A stretch of 12,707 bases of DNA from an uncultured Eubacteriales bacterium (GTDB lineage: Bacteria > Bacillota > Clostridia > Oscillospirales > CAG-272), in NCBI GenBank assembly GCA_934446485.1, contig CAKSEM010000021.1:1-12707 (forward strand), written 5' to 3'. The translations under genes and the position numbers were made by a program. A model generated the notes under the pieces. It saw only the letters and a program-made list of their open reading frames with translations. It was not told the DNA's origin and searched no databases. This document shows positions 1-6,781 of the stretch, piece after piece; the first letter of the stretch is position 1; every line of letters starts with the position of its first letter.

Positions 1-1409
1 ATGAAAGGGTTGAAATTTCCGGATATCAGCTTTACAAATGAGAGAAGGAATACTGCGAGCGCAAATATCTTTGAACCCAGCTCCTTCGTGAGGAAAGCAG
101 GCATACTGTCGGTTGATCTGCATTTCAAATGCTTTTCGAGTGCGGCCTTGATCGGGAAGCTTGCAATGATGCAGAGTATGAACTCGGGCAGATATTCGAG
201 AATATAGTATACTGCCTGACCGGCAGCGGAAGAGCCGCCGCCGAACATCACAGCGAGATACCTGCCGGCATCGGCTATGGAATCGCTTCTGAACAGCACC
301 CAACCGACGAGAACGATCAGGAGGGTCACGGTATGCCGAATCACCTTCGGAATCTTGGAAAGGATCTCGCGGAGAAGGTACTTCTCCAAGATAAGCAGAG
401 CTCCGAAATACATACCCCACGCTATAAACGTCCAGTTTGCACCGTGCCACATACCGGTTAGGAACCAGACGACGGCAAGGTTGAATATGCACCGAGCCTT
501 GCTGCAGCGGTTCCCGCCGAGCGGAATGTACACGTAATCTCTGAACCATGTTGAGAGCGAAATGTGCCACCGTCTCCAGAAGTCCGTTATTGAGTCGGCA
601 ATGTACGGATAGTTGAAGTTTTCGAGGAAGTGGAAGCCGAACATGCGTCCGAGACCTATTGCCATGTCGGAATATGCGGAAAAGTCAAAGTAGATCTGGA
701 ACGAATACGCAATCGCGCCGATCCATGCGACCGGTGTGGTCAGAGTACCGTCGCTCATGGAAAAAACTTCGTCTGCAATTTCGCCCATGGCGTTGGCAAG
801 GAGCATCTTCTTGCCGAAACCGATGAAGAAACGCACGAGACCGTCCGAAAATTCCGCGAGAGTATGCTCCCGGTGAGTGATCTCGTCCTCAACGGTCGTA
901 TATCTTACGATCGGACCCGCGACAAGCTGCGGAAAGAGCGCTATGTACAGTGCGACGTACAGAGGATTCTTTTGGATGCCTGCGTCGCCGCGGTAGACAT
1001 CAATGACGTAGCTTACCCCTTGGAATGTGAAGAATGATATGCCTATCGGCAGAACGATGTGCGGAACCTCGATAGGAACGCCGAGGCTCTTCAGAATTCC
1101 GGCACCGAATCCGGCGTACTTGTAATACCCGAGCAGCCCGAGGCTGAACAGCAGCGACAGAATGAGCCAGAATCTCTTTGCGGCGCGGCTTTTCGCAAGT
1201 CCCGCGCCGAGTCCGCCGAGGTAATTCACTACTACCGAGGCGAGAAGTATGAACAGGTTGCCGACTCCTCCCCAAGCGTAGAAAATCAGGCTGAAGGTGA
1301 GCAGGATGAAATTCTTAGCCGGAAGCAGCCGCTTGCCGTGCAAGGCATAGTACAGGATCAGAAGCGGCGGCAGGAAGTAAAACAGGAAGACTGTGCTTGT
1401 AAATACCAT
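1..1409 (-). CDS. MBOAT family membrane-bound O-acyltransferase (AlgI/DltB-like), 3' end cut by window edge
   Basis: Integral membrane acyltransferase of the AlgI/DltB/PatA class, which moves acyl (usually acetyl) groups onto extracytoplasmic polysaccharides or other envelope polymers, normally with a periplasmic/extracellular SGNH-type partner. The reverse strand reads open from an ATG at 1409 through base 1 (469 codons) and would lie just past the left edge; the last visible residues NFNPF match the usual end of the family, so only a few residues are probably missing. Many hydrophobic segments are visible. The family core is clear: YFDFSAYSDMAIGLGRMFGF (about 240-259), FWRRWHISLSTWFRDYVYIPLGG (about 277-299) and MWHGANWTF (320-328). 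His322 in WHGA is the expected catalytic histidine and His282 the second conserved one. The start has AAGGAAC about 4 nt upstream. The gene has a presumed promoter at 1804-1832 with a relic gene in the leader. Which polymer is modified cannot be told from the sequence. Confidence 0.93.
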   Translation of the reverse strand, partial: MVFTSTVFLFYFLPPLLILYYALHGKRLLPAKNFILLTFSLIFYAWGGVGNLFILLASVVVNYLGGLGAGLAKSRAAKRFWLILSLLFSLGLLGYYKYAGFGAGILKSLGVPIEVPHIVLPIGISFFTFQGVSYVIDVYRGDAGIQKNPLYVALYIALFPQLVAGPIVRYTTVEDEITHREHTLAEFSDGLVRFFIGFGKKMLLANAMGEIADEVFSMSDGTLTTPVAWIGAIAYSFQIYFDFSAYSDMAIGLGRMFGFHFLENFNYPYIADSITDFWRRWHISLSTWFRDYVYIPLGGNRCSKARCIFNLAVVWFLTGMWHGANWTFIAWGMYFGALLILEKYLLREILSKIPKVIRHTVTLLIVLVGWVLFRSDSIADAGRYLAVMFGGGSSAAGQAVYYILEYLPEFILCIIASFPIKAALEKHLKCRSTDSMPAFLTKELGSKIFALAVFLLSFVKLISGNFNPF

Positions 1410-1523
1410 AGTTGTTCCTTTCGTCGTGTATTGAACGGGCAGGTTTCATTTGCATGTGTTTCGGTGCGGTGAGCATCTGCATCAAGTGACCGGTCGTACC
1501 GGGTAAAGATCCAAACGGATCGG

Positions 1524-1784
1524 TCATGTCGGCTTGCTGTGTATATCAGTGATCTTTTTTGCCGTCTCATCTGCCGAAAACTTTTCTGTACGTGCAAAGG
1601 TTCCCGAATCACCGTATTGGCGCAGCTTCGGAGAGCAGATGAGATCCTTGACTGGATCTTCGGCAGCCTCGGCATCTCCGATTGTCACAAGCACACCGCT
1701 TACGCCGTCCTCGACCGTTTTGGGAATGCCGCCGATGTTTGTATCGGCCATGATCTCTGTAAGGCTTTCATTAAATTGATCCGC
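1524..1784 (-). pseudogene. Decayed C-terminal fragment of a GT4-family glycosyltransferase
   Basis: The minus-strand frame is open from just after a TGA (1787-1785) to a TGA at 1526-1524. It reads the C-terminal signature of GT-B, family 4 glycosyltransferases: FNESLTEIMA, then IGGIPKTVEDGVSGVLV, then GDAEA, then SPKLRQYGDSG and EKFSADETAKKI. In intact enzymes about seven residues (the CGxPVIA-type stretch) stand between the EAMA-like and GGIP motifs; here MA runs straight into DTNIGGIP, indicating an internal in-frame deletion. The whole N-terminal acceptor domain is missing. An ATG at 1751 would give a 75-residue peptide with no good ribosome binding site. I call it a relic of a GT4 gene that once preceded the MBOAT gene, probably from a polysaccharide locus. 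Recognition comes from motif memory, not a search. Confidence 0.7.
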
Positions 1785-1803
1785 TCAAAATATTCCAAAC
1801 TAA

Positions 1804-1832
1804 AGTATACCACGAAACACGGGATTTGGCAA
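1804..1832 (-). promoter_or_regulatory. Predicted sigma-70-type promoter reading left towards the MBOAT gene
   Basis: On the minus strand TTGCCA (1832-1827) and TATACT (1809-1804) are separated by exactly 17 bp (1826-1810), close to consensus. Transcription would start near 1797, pass through the glycosyltransferase relic and reach the MBOAT start at 1409, giving a leader of nearly 390 nt. No nearer promoter is evident. Confidence 0.65.
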
Positions 1833-1859
1833 GGACTTTTGACACGAGTCGACAGGGAT

Positions 1860-1869
1860 GTGCGCGCAC
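1860..1869. repeat. 10-bp palindrome GTGCGCGCAC upstream of the Pho box
   Basis: A perfect palindrome in the intergenic region between the divergent MBOAT and pstS promoters. A related 12-bp version, GTGCGCGCGCAC, lies just past the carD promoter at 12337-12348. It may be a protein-binding site or chance in G+C-rich DNA. Confidence 0.3.
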
Positions 1870-1879
1870 CCTGCAATGC

Positions 1880-1919
1880 TTAACCTACAGTTAACATGAG
1901 CGAGATGTCACAGTTAACA
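1880..1919 (+). promoter_or_regulatory. Pho box: TTAACA-type direct repeats for the PhoP/PhoB-like regulator
   Basis: Three hexamers are visible: TTAACC (1880-1885), TTAACA (1891-1896) and TTAACA (1914-1919). The first two start 11 bp apart, one helical turn, and the third 23 bp further, about two turns. The last two lie within a longer identical unit, ACAGTTAACA, at 1887-1896 and 1910-1919. This matches the established PhoP site of Gram-positive bacteria (repeats of TT(A/T/C)ACA at about 11-bp spacing). The most proximal repeat overlaps the -35 zone of the pstS promoter, as expected for an activator that replaces a poor -35 box. Confidence 0.8.
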
Positions 1920-1929
1920 CGGCGGGGGG

Positions 1930-1935
1930 TATACT
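1930..1935 (+). promoter_or_regulatory. -10 box of the pstS promoter
   Basis: TATACT lies 10 bp after the last TTAACA repeat. The hexamer at the -35 distance is GTCACA, a poor match, so transcription should depend on the regulator bound at the Pho box. The start would fall near 1942, leaving a leader of about 26 nt with GGAGGA (1955-1960) seven bases before the pstS ATG. Confidence 0.7.
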
Positions 1936-1967
1936 TGGGGCGTAGAAAAGAAACGGAGGAATGAAAA

Positions 1968-2819
1968 ATGAAAAAGCTTATCGGAATAATCATGGCAGTG
2001 ATGCTTGCAGCAACGGTAATCGTGGGCTGCGGAAAGAGCGACAAAGAACCCGTCGAAACTAAAACGGAGGGCGGTAATACCGCTCTTACCGGAACGGTCA
2101 CGACCGACGGATCGACCTCTATGGAAAAAGTGATCGGCTTCCTCAGCGAAGCGTACATGGAGGAGAACAGCGGCGTTAAGGTGACGTACAATCCGACCGG
2201 ATCCGGCTCGGGGATCAAGGCAGTCGAAGAGGGCAGATGCGATATCGGACTCTCAAGCCGTGATCTGAAGGATGAAGAGAAGTCAGCGGGGCTTGTCGGC
2301 ACGGTAGTTGCGCTTGACGGTATCGCAATCGTGGTTAATCCGCAAAACAAAGTCACTGATCTTACGATAGATCAGATCGCGGCACTTTATCGCGGCGAGA
2401 TCACGAACTGGAAGGATGTCGGCGGCGATGACGCTCCTGTCGTTCCGATCGGACGTGAGGCTGCGTCAGGTACGAGAGACGGTTTTGAGTCTATCACTGG
2501 AACTAAGGACAAATGCAGCTACTCACAGGAGCTGACCTCTACCGGCGACGTGATCGCTACGGTTGGGTCGAACCCGAACGCGATAGGGTATGCGTCCCTC
2601 GCATCGGTCAAGGATTCCGTGCGTGCCCTGAAGGTTGAAGGCGTTGAGCCTACAACCGAGACGATACAGAACGGACAGTACAAGATCCAGCGTGACTTCG
2701 TTATGGTAACAAAGTCAGGTGTGACGCTCAGTCCTGCGGCTCAGGCATTCTTCAACTATGCAACGAGCGGTGCGGCAGACGACATGATCGTAAAGGCGGG
2801 CGCCGTTCCGGTAAAGTGA
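1968..2819 (+). CDS. pstS: Phosphate ABC transporter, substrate-binding lipoprotein PstS
   Basis: High-affinity phosphate-binding protein that delivers Pi to the PstCA channel on the outside of the membrane. The 283-residue product starts with a lipoprotein signal peptide: MKK, a hydrophobic stretch and a lipobox VIVGC with the lipidated Cys at 21, followed by a charged, flexible linker. The type II periplasmic-binding fold follows from about residue 40, with phosphate-contacting loops TTDGSTSM (45-52) and PTGSGSGIKAV, then DIGLSSR, GEITNWKDVGG and EAASGTRDGFE, all typical of PstS. The length is usual for Gram-positive PstS. The start at 1968 has an excellent Shine-Dalgarno site (GGAGGA, 7-nt spacing); an ATG at 1961 is out of frame and too close. 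It is first in the pst operon directly behind the Pho box, so it should be strongly induced by phosphate limitation. Confidence 0.97.
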   Translation: MKKLIGIIMAVMLAATVIVGCGKSDKEPVETKTEGGNTALTGTVTTDGSTSMEKVIGFLSEAYMEENSGVKVTYNPTGSGSGIKAVEEGRCDIGLSSRDLKDEEKSAGLVGTVVALDGIAIVVNPQNKVTDLTIDQIAALYRGEITNWKDVGGDDAPVVPIGREAASGTRDGFESITGTKDKCSYSQELTSTGDVIATVGSNPNAIGYASLASVKDSVRALKVEGVEPTTETIQNGQYKIQRDFVMVTKSGVTLSPAAQAFFNYATSGAADDMIVKAGAVPVK

Positions 2820-2834
2820 TCGGATACTGATACT

Positions 2835-3710
2835 ATGAAAAACATTAAGACTGCGAGTAGGGCGCTCGAGCGCGCAATGCGATGTCTGTTCACTGTGTTC
2901 GGACTCATAACGGTGCTGTTCGTTCTGCTTATCACAACGTTCCTTCTGATATATGGCATCCCGGCAATACGGGAGATCGGATTATGGAACTTTATCACCG
3001 GGCGCCGGTGGGCACCCACGGCTGCCGATCCCGCGTACGGGATCCTGCCGTTCATACTCTCGTCGGTCTTCGGCACGCTGGGTGCCGTCGCAATAGGAGT
3101 CCCTTTGGGACTCCTGTGCGGCGTCTTTCTGGCTAAGATGGCGCCGCGCGGTGTGGCGGGAGGCGTCCGCGGAGCGGTCGAGCTCCTTGCGGGAATCCCG
3201 TCGGTCGTATACGGCCTCGTCGGTATGATGATCATAGTGCCGACGGTGCGTGAGTTGTTCGGGCTTCCCGACGGCGCGAATATGTTTTCGGCTATCATCG
3301 TTCTTACAGTCATGATACTGCCGACGGTCATATCCGTGTCTGAAACCTCGCTCCGGGCGGTTCCGCGCGAATACGAGGAAGCGTCGCTTGCGCTCGGTGC
3401 GACGAAGATCGAAACGGTCTTCCGCGTGTCGCTGCCGGCGGCGAGAAGCGGGATCCTGACATCGGTCGTGCTGGGTGTGGGGCGTGCGATAGGAGAAGCT
3501 ATGGCGATCATGATGGTCTCCGGCAACGTTCCGAATATGCCGGGGCTGTTCACGAGCGTCAGATTCCTCACGACTGCCGTGGCAAGCGAGATGTCGTACG
3601 CCTCGGGACTGCAGCGCGAGGCGCTCTTCTCGGTCTCCCTCGTACTGTTCGTATTTATAATGGCAATCAACATCCTGCTCGGATTGATAGGAAGGCGGCG
3701 TGACAAATGA
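2835..3710 (+). CDS. pstC: Phosphate ABC transporter permease PstC
   Basis: One of the two membrane subunits of the Pst phosphate importer, pairing with PstA and docking PstB. The 291-residue protein has about six hydrophobic segments, beginning near residues 19-39. It carries the PstC-type region AADPAYGILPFI early in the chain and the ABC permease coupling (EAA) loop, EEASLALGATKIETVFRVSLP, followed by GRAIGEAMAIMMVSGN. The gene begins 15 nt after pstS without a convincing Shine-Dalgarno sequence, so translation may be coupled to pstS and weaker than it. Its stop overlaps the pstA start by four bases (ATGA). A 9-bp hairpin lies inside the coding sequence at 3095-3115. PstC rather than PstA is chosen from the order and the N-terminal motifs. 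Confidence 0.95.
   Translation: MKNIKTASRALERAMRCLFTVFGLITVLFVLLITTFLLIYGIPAIREIGLWNFITGRRWAPTAADPAYGILPFILSSVFGTLGAVAIGVPLGLLCGVFLAKMAPRGVAGGVRGAVELLAGIPSVVYGLVGMMIIVPTVRELFGLPDGANMFSAIIVLTVMILPTVISVSETSLRAVPREYEEASLALGATKIETVFRVSLPAARSGILTSVVLGVGRAIGEAMAIMMVSGNVPNMPGLFTSVRFLTTAVASEMSYASGLQREALFSVSLVLFVFIMAINILLGLIGRRRDK
3095..3115 (+). repeat. Perfect inverted repeat (9-bp stem, TTT loop) inside pstC
   Basis: AGGAGTCCC (3095-3103), loop TTT, GGGACTCCT (3107-3115). It encodes the conserved residues around GVPLGLL, so coding constraint may explain part of it, but a perfect 9-bp stem with a three-base loop would form a stable mRNA hairpin. There is no U-tract, so it is not a terminator. Confidence 0.5.
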
Positions 3711-4585
3711 AAAAGAAAACTGAGAGCGGCGCTCTGTCGGTGCGGCGGCGCGTACGCTGCGGCGCTGCGGCGGTGCTGATGTATGTGTCTGCGGGGATCG
3801 TTTGCCTTCTGCTCATAGGGATCATAGGATACATACTCGTTCGCGGGATCCCGGGGATTTCGTGGAGCTTTCTTTCAACCAAGCCGAGCCTCGTGCGTGA
3901 CACTATCGGTATTCTGCCGAACATACTGAATACGGTATACCTTATCCTCGTAACGCTTGCGATAGTTCTGCCGCTCGGCGTAGGCGGAGCGATATACCTG
4001 AACGAGTACGTGAAGAACCGCCGCGTTCTGCGCGTAATCAGCCTTGCGACAGAGACGCTTGCGGGAATACCATCGATTATTTACGGCCTCGTCGGAATGC
4101 TTGTATTCGTCCAGTTCTGCTCTCTCGGCACGAGCCTTATCGCAGGTTCACTGACGCTCGTTATCATGACTCTGCCGACCGTTATCAGAACGACTGAAGA
4201 GAGCCTCAAGGCGGTCCCCGACGGATATCGCGAGGGTGCACTCGCACTCGGTGCGGGGAAGTGGCACATGATACGCACAACGGTGCTGCCGTCGGCACGC
4301 GACGGGATCGTCACCGGCTGTATTCTCTCCGTCGGACGTATCGTCGGCGAGAGTGCGGCGCTCCTCTTTACCGCCGGTATGGCGAATGAGATAATGCCGC
4401 TCGTGAGTGCGGTTTGGCCGGGCGAGGCCGGTGCGTCTCTGACCGTTGCGCTCTATATGTACGCTAAGGAGAGAGGAGAATTTGATGTTGCGTTTTCGAT
4501 CGCAGCGATACTGCTCGTCCTGACGCTCATTATCAATCTGTCGGCAAAGTTCGTCTCATATATTGCGGCAAGAAGAAAGGGATAA
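3707..4585 (+). CDS. pstA: Phosphate ABC transporter permease PstA
   Basis: Second membrane subunit of the Pst importer, 292 residues with about six hydrophobic segments; the first (about 21-45) follows a basic, Arg-rich N-terminus that should stay in the cytoplasm. PstA hallmarks are the GILPNILNTVYLILVTLAI region and AIYLNEYVKN, the mid-protein ETLAGIPSIIYGLVGM segment and the EAA coupling loop REGALALGAGKWHMIRTTVLP followed by GRIVGESAALLFTAG. It starts inside the end of pstC (ATGA overlap) and ends two bases before pstB, so translation of the three is probably coupled. The first residues (KKKTESGALSVRRRV) look poorly conserved, which is common for the family. Confidence 0.95.
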   Translation: MKKKTESGALSVRRRVRCGAAAVLMYVSAGIVCLLLIGIIGYILVRGIPGISWSFLSTKPSLVRDTIGILPNILNTVYLILVTLAIVLPLGVGGAIYLNEYVKNRRVLRVISLATETLAGIPSIIYGLVGMLVFVQFCSLGTSLIAGSLTLVIMTLPTVIRTTEESLKAVPDGYREGALALGAGKWHMIRTTVLPSARDGIVTGCILSVGRIVGESAALLFTAGMANEIMPLVSAVWPGEAGASLTVALYMYAKERGEFDVAFSIAAILLVLTLIINLSAKFVSYIAARRKG

Positions 4586-4587
4586 GT

Positions 4588-5346
4588 ATGGACACACGAA
4601 ATATAATCGAGACTCGGAATCTTGAGCTCTACTACGGAACGAACCACGCGCTTCGAGACATCAACATCGCTCTGCCGGAACGGCAGATAACGGCGCTGAT
4701 CGGTCCTTCGGGGTGCGGCAAATCGACATTTCTAAAGACACTCAACCGTATGAATGATCTCGTCGAGGGCTGCAGGATCGAGGGGACGGTCATGCTTGAC
4801 GGGACCGATATTTACAGCGACATTGACGTAAACTCGCTGAGACGGCGTGTAGGCATGGTGTTTCAGAAGCCGAATCCGTTTCCGATGAGTATATATGACA
4901 ACATAGCGTACGGTCCGCGTATACACGGCGTACGCTCAAAAGCGAAGCTCGATGAGATCGTCGAGCGTTCGCTCAGGCAGGCGGCTATATGGGATGAGTG
5001 CCGCGACCGTCTCAAAAAGAGTGCGCTCGGAATGAGCGGCGGTCAGCAACAGCGCCTCTGTATCGCGCGTGCACTTGCGGTCGAACCGGAGGTGCTCCTG
5101 ATGGATGAGCCGACATCGGCTCTCGATCCCATATCAACGTCGAAGATCGAGGATATGGTGCTTGAGCTTCGCGAACGGTACACGATAATCATGGTGACTC
5201 ACAATATGCAGCAGGCGGCGCGTATCGCAGACATGACGGCATTTTTCCTGCTCGGCGAGGTTGTGGAGTTTGACCAGACGGAAAAGATATTCTCTTCTCC
5301 CTCCGACAAGAGGTGCGAAGACTACATTACGGGGAGGTTTGGATAA
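4588..5346 (+). CDS. pstB: Phosphate ABC transporter ATP-binding protein PstB
   Basis: Cytoplasmic ATPase that powers phosphate import through PstCA. The 252-residue protein is the usual PstB length and has every functional motif: Walker A GPSGCGKST (39-47), Q-loop VFQKPNPFP with Gln93, ABC signature MSGGQQQR (149-156), Walker B VLLMDEPTSALD (169-180) and the switch His205 in MVTHNMQQAAR. QKPNPFPMSIYDNIAYGPR is typical of PstB among ABC ATPases. The final TEKIFSSPSDKRCEDYITGRFG also matches the PstB C-terminus. The start lies two bases after the pstA stop and the stop shares one base with the phoU start (TAATG). No catalytic residue is missing. Confidence 0.97.
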   Translation: MDTRNIIETRNLELYYGTNHALRDINIALPERQITALIGPSGCGKSTFLKTLNRMNDLVEGCRIEGTVMLDGTDIYSDIDVNSLRRRVGMVFQKPNPFPMSIYDNIAYGPRIHGVRSKAKLDEIVERSLRQAAIWDECRDRLKKSALGMSGGQQQRLCIARALAVEPEVLLMDEPTSALDPISTSKIEDMVLELRERYTIIMVTHNMQQAARIADMTAFFLLGEVVEFDQTEKIFSSPSDKRCEDYITGRFG

Positions 5347-5996
5347 TGAGATTCCGTTTTTCAGAGCAGCTTCAGGAATTGAATACAGAGCTTATCACGA
5401 TGGGTTCGCTCTGCGAAGAGGCTATAAGCTGCAGCGTGAAATGCCTTACGGACGGCGAAAGCGCCATGCGCGCCCACGTCGCGGCGATAGAGCGCGAGAT
5501 CGACCAGAAGGAGAGGGATATCGAGAGCCTCTGCATGAGGCTGCTTCTGATGCAGCAGCCCGTGGCGGGAGATCTGCGTTCTATATCCTCGGCTATGCGT
5601 ATGATATCCGACATGGAGCGCATAGGTGATCAGGCTGCGGACATATCGGAGATCTCGGCGTACTTTGAGAGTACGGGGCTCCGCAGCGAGACGCACATTA
5701 CGGATATGGCACGTGCGACGATCGGGATGGTAACGGATTCGGTTGATTCATTTGTAAAGAAGGACGCGGGGATCGCTCGCGGCGTTATCGCGCAGGACGA
5801 CCGTGTTGACGAGCTGTTCTGCGAAGTGAAGCAGGAGCTGATCGATGCCGTCGGAGCCGATCCGGGGGGCGCTGAGGCGCTCATAGATCTTCTTATGATA
5901 GCGAAGTACTTCGAGAGGATCGGCGATCACGCTGTGAATATTGCCGAGTGGGTCATATATTCGATCGAAGGCCATCGCGTCGGCGATGCGGACTGA
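5346..5996 (+). CDS. phoU: Phosphate signalling protein PhoU
   Basis: Cytoplasmic all-helical regulator that conveys the state of the Pst transporter to the PhoR-type kinase and restrains uptake when phosphate is plentiful. I start it at the ATG at 5346, overlapping the pstB stop by one base, with GGGGAGG at 5331-5337 (8-nt spacing); this gives 216 residues, the usual PhoU size. A GTG at 5313 is in frame but lies inside pstB with no ribosome binding site. The protein is two tandem three-helix bundles; each carries the metal-binding helix motif, DMERIGDQAADI in the first and YFERIGDHAVNIAEW in the second. It is the last gene driven by the pstS promoter alone; a separate promoter follows at 6004. 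Confidence 0.95.
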   Translation: MRFRFSEQLQELNTELITMGSLCEEAISCSVKCLTDGESAMRAHVAAIEREIDQKERDIESLCMRLLLMQQPVAGDLRSISSAMRMISDMERIGDQAADISEISAYFESTGLRSETHITDMARATIGMVTDSVDSFVKKDAGIARGVIAQDDRVDELFCEVKQELIDAVGADPGGAEALIDLLMIAKYFERIGDHAVNIAEWVIYSIEGHRVGDAD

Positions 5997-6003
5997 TACG
6001 GGC

Positions 6004-6032
6004 TTGCAAATGCAGCGCGGAAACTGTATAAT
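6004..6032 (+). promoter_or_regulatory. Vegetative promoter of the phoP-phoR pair
   Basis: TTGCAA (6004-6009) and TATAAT (6027-6032) with a 17-bp spacer, directly after phoU. The -10 box is perfect. Transcription would start near 6039, about 36 nt before the response regulator ATG. I see no TTAACA repeats nearby, so basal expression independent of phosphate status is likely, with read-through from the pst operon adding to it. Confidence 0.8.
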
Positions 6033-6074
6033 AGAATCGGAAATGTCGTGCCGCACGTCGGCGGGAGTAAACGT

Positions 6075-6746
6075 ATGATATATATACTTGAAGACGACGA
6101 CAATATAAGGAAGCTCGTCTGCTATGCGCTGCGGCGCGAAGGGTATGAGATCGAGGGAATGGCAGAGCCGAAGGACTTTTGGCGGGCGCTGCATGAGCGT
6201 ACACCGGAGCTTCTGCTGCTCGACATCATGCTTCCGGGAGAAGACGGACTCCACATTCTCGGCAGCCTTCGGGGAGATCCGAGATGGGAAGAGCTCCCCG
6301 TAATAATGCTGACGGCTAAGGGGAGTGAATTTGATCGCGTTACGGGTCTGGATTCAGGTGCTGACGACTATATTGTGAAGCCGTTCGGCATGACCGAGCT
6401 CGCCTCGCGCGTGCGTGCGGTGCTGCGCCGATCATCCCGTTCGGGTGCCTGCTCACGGGAGCAGTGGCACGTCGGCGAGCTCTTCGTTGATTCCGAGCGG
6501 CACATTGTTGAGGTCGGCGGGGAGCCTGTCACGCTGTCGTATAAGGAATTCTCTCTTCTGACGGTGCTGCTTGAGGCAGAGGGGACCGTCGTCTCCAGGG
6601 AGGAGCTTCTGTCCCGCGTTTGGGGAGAGTTCTACGGCGAATCGCGCACGCTCGATGTGCACGTTCGCAAGCTGCGCGTGAAGCTCGAAACGGCGGGAGA
6701 GTATATACGCACGGTGAAAAATATAGGATATAAGCTGTGTGAGTGA
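6075..6746 (+). CDS. phoP: Phosphate response regulator, OmpR/PhoB family (PhoP/PhoB-like)
   Basis: DNA-binding response regulator that, once phosphorylated by the PhoR-like kinase, should activate pst through the TTAACA repeats. The receiver domain (about 1-117) has the acidic pocket EDDD (6-9), the phosphate-accepting Asp50 in LLLLDIMLPGEDG, switch Thr80 (VIMLTAKG) and Lys102 (DDYIVKPF). The winged-helix output domain spans about 128-222, with SYKEFSLLTVLLEAEG, SREELLSRVWG, RTLDVHVRKLRVKL and the end motif IRTVKNIGYKL. I choose the ATG at 6075, giving 223 residues and a start at MIYILEDD as is usual; it has GGCGGGAG about 7 nt upstream. The GTG at 6048 would add an atypical N-terminus and lies almost at the predicted transcription start. 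phoB is an equally usual symbol. Confidence 0.93.
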   Translation: MIYILEDDDNIRKLVCYALRREGYEIEGMAEPKDFWRALHERTPELLLLDIMLPGEDGLHILGSLRGDPRWEELPVIMLTAKGSEFDRVTGLDSGADDYIVKPFGMTELASRVRAVLRRSSRSGACSREQWHVGELFVDSERHIVEVGGEPVTLSYKEFSLLTVLLEAEGTVVSREELLSRVWGEFYGESRTLDVHVRKLRVKLETAGEYIRTVKNIGYKLCE

Positions 6747-6781
6747 CGCAGAACGCACGGCGGTAGAGGAGCCGGAGATAT

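Noticed and set aside
1000..1472. Open frames on both strands at 1000-1472 as separate genes
   Set aside because: They overlap the 5' part of the MBOAT gene, whose own minus-strand frame is uninterrupted and shows family motifs.
1508..1521. Short hairpin GATCC-AAAC-GGATC as a terminator of the relic transcript
   Set aside because: Only a 5-bp stem and no T-run on the minus strand, so termination before the MBOAT gene is not supported.
2756..3706. Long minus-strand open frame opposite pstC (316 codons)
   Set aside because: Shadow of pstC: low-complexity Arg/Ser/Thr/Pro-rich translation, no recognised motifs, and the plus strand carries a clear permease.
5313..5345. In-frame GTG at 5313 as an earlier phoU start
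   Set aside because: It lies inside pstB with no ribosome binding site; the ATG at 5346 has GGGGAGG at good spacing and gives the normal PhoU length.
6048..6074. GTG at 6048 as start of the response regulator
   Set aside because: It adds residues not expected before the receiver domain and sits about 9 nt from the predicted transcription start; the ATG at 6075 has a proper ribosome binding site.
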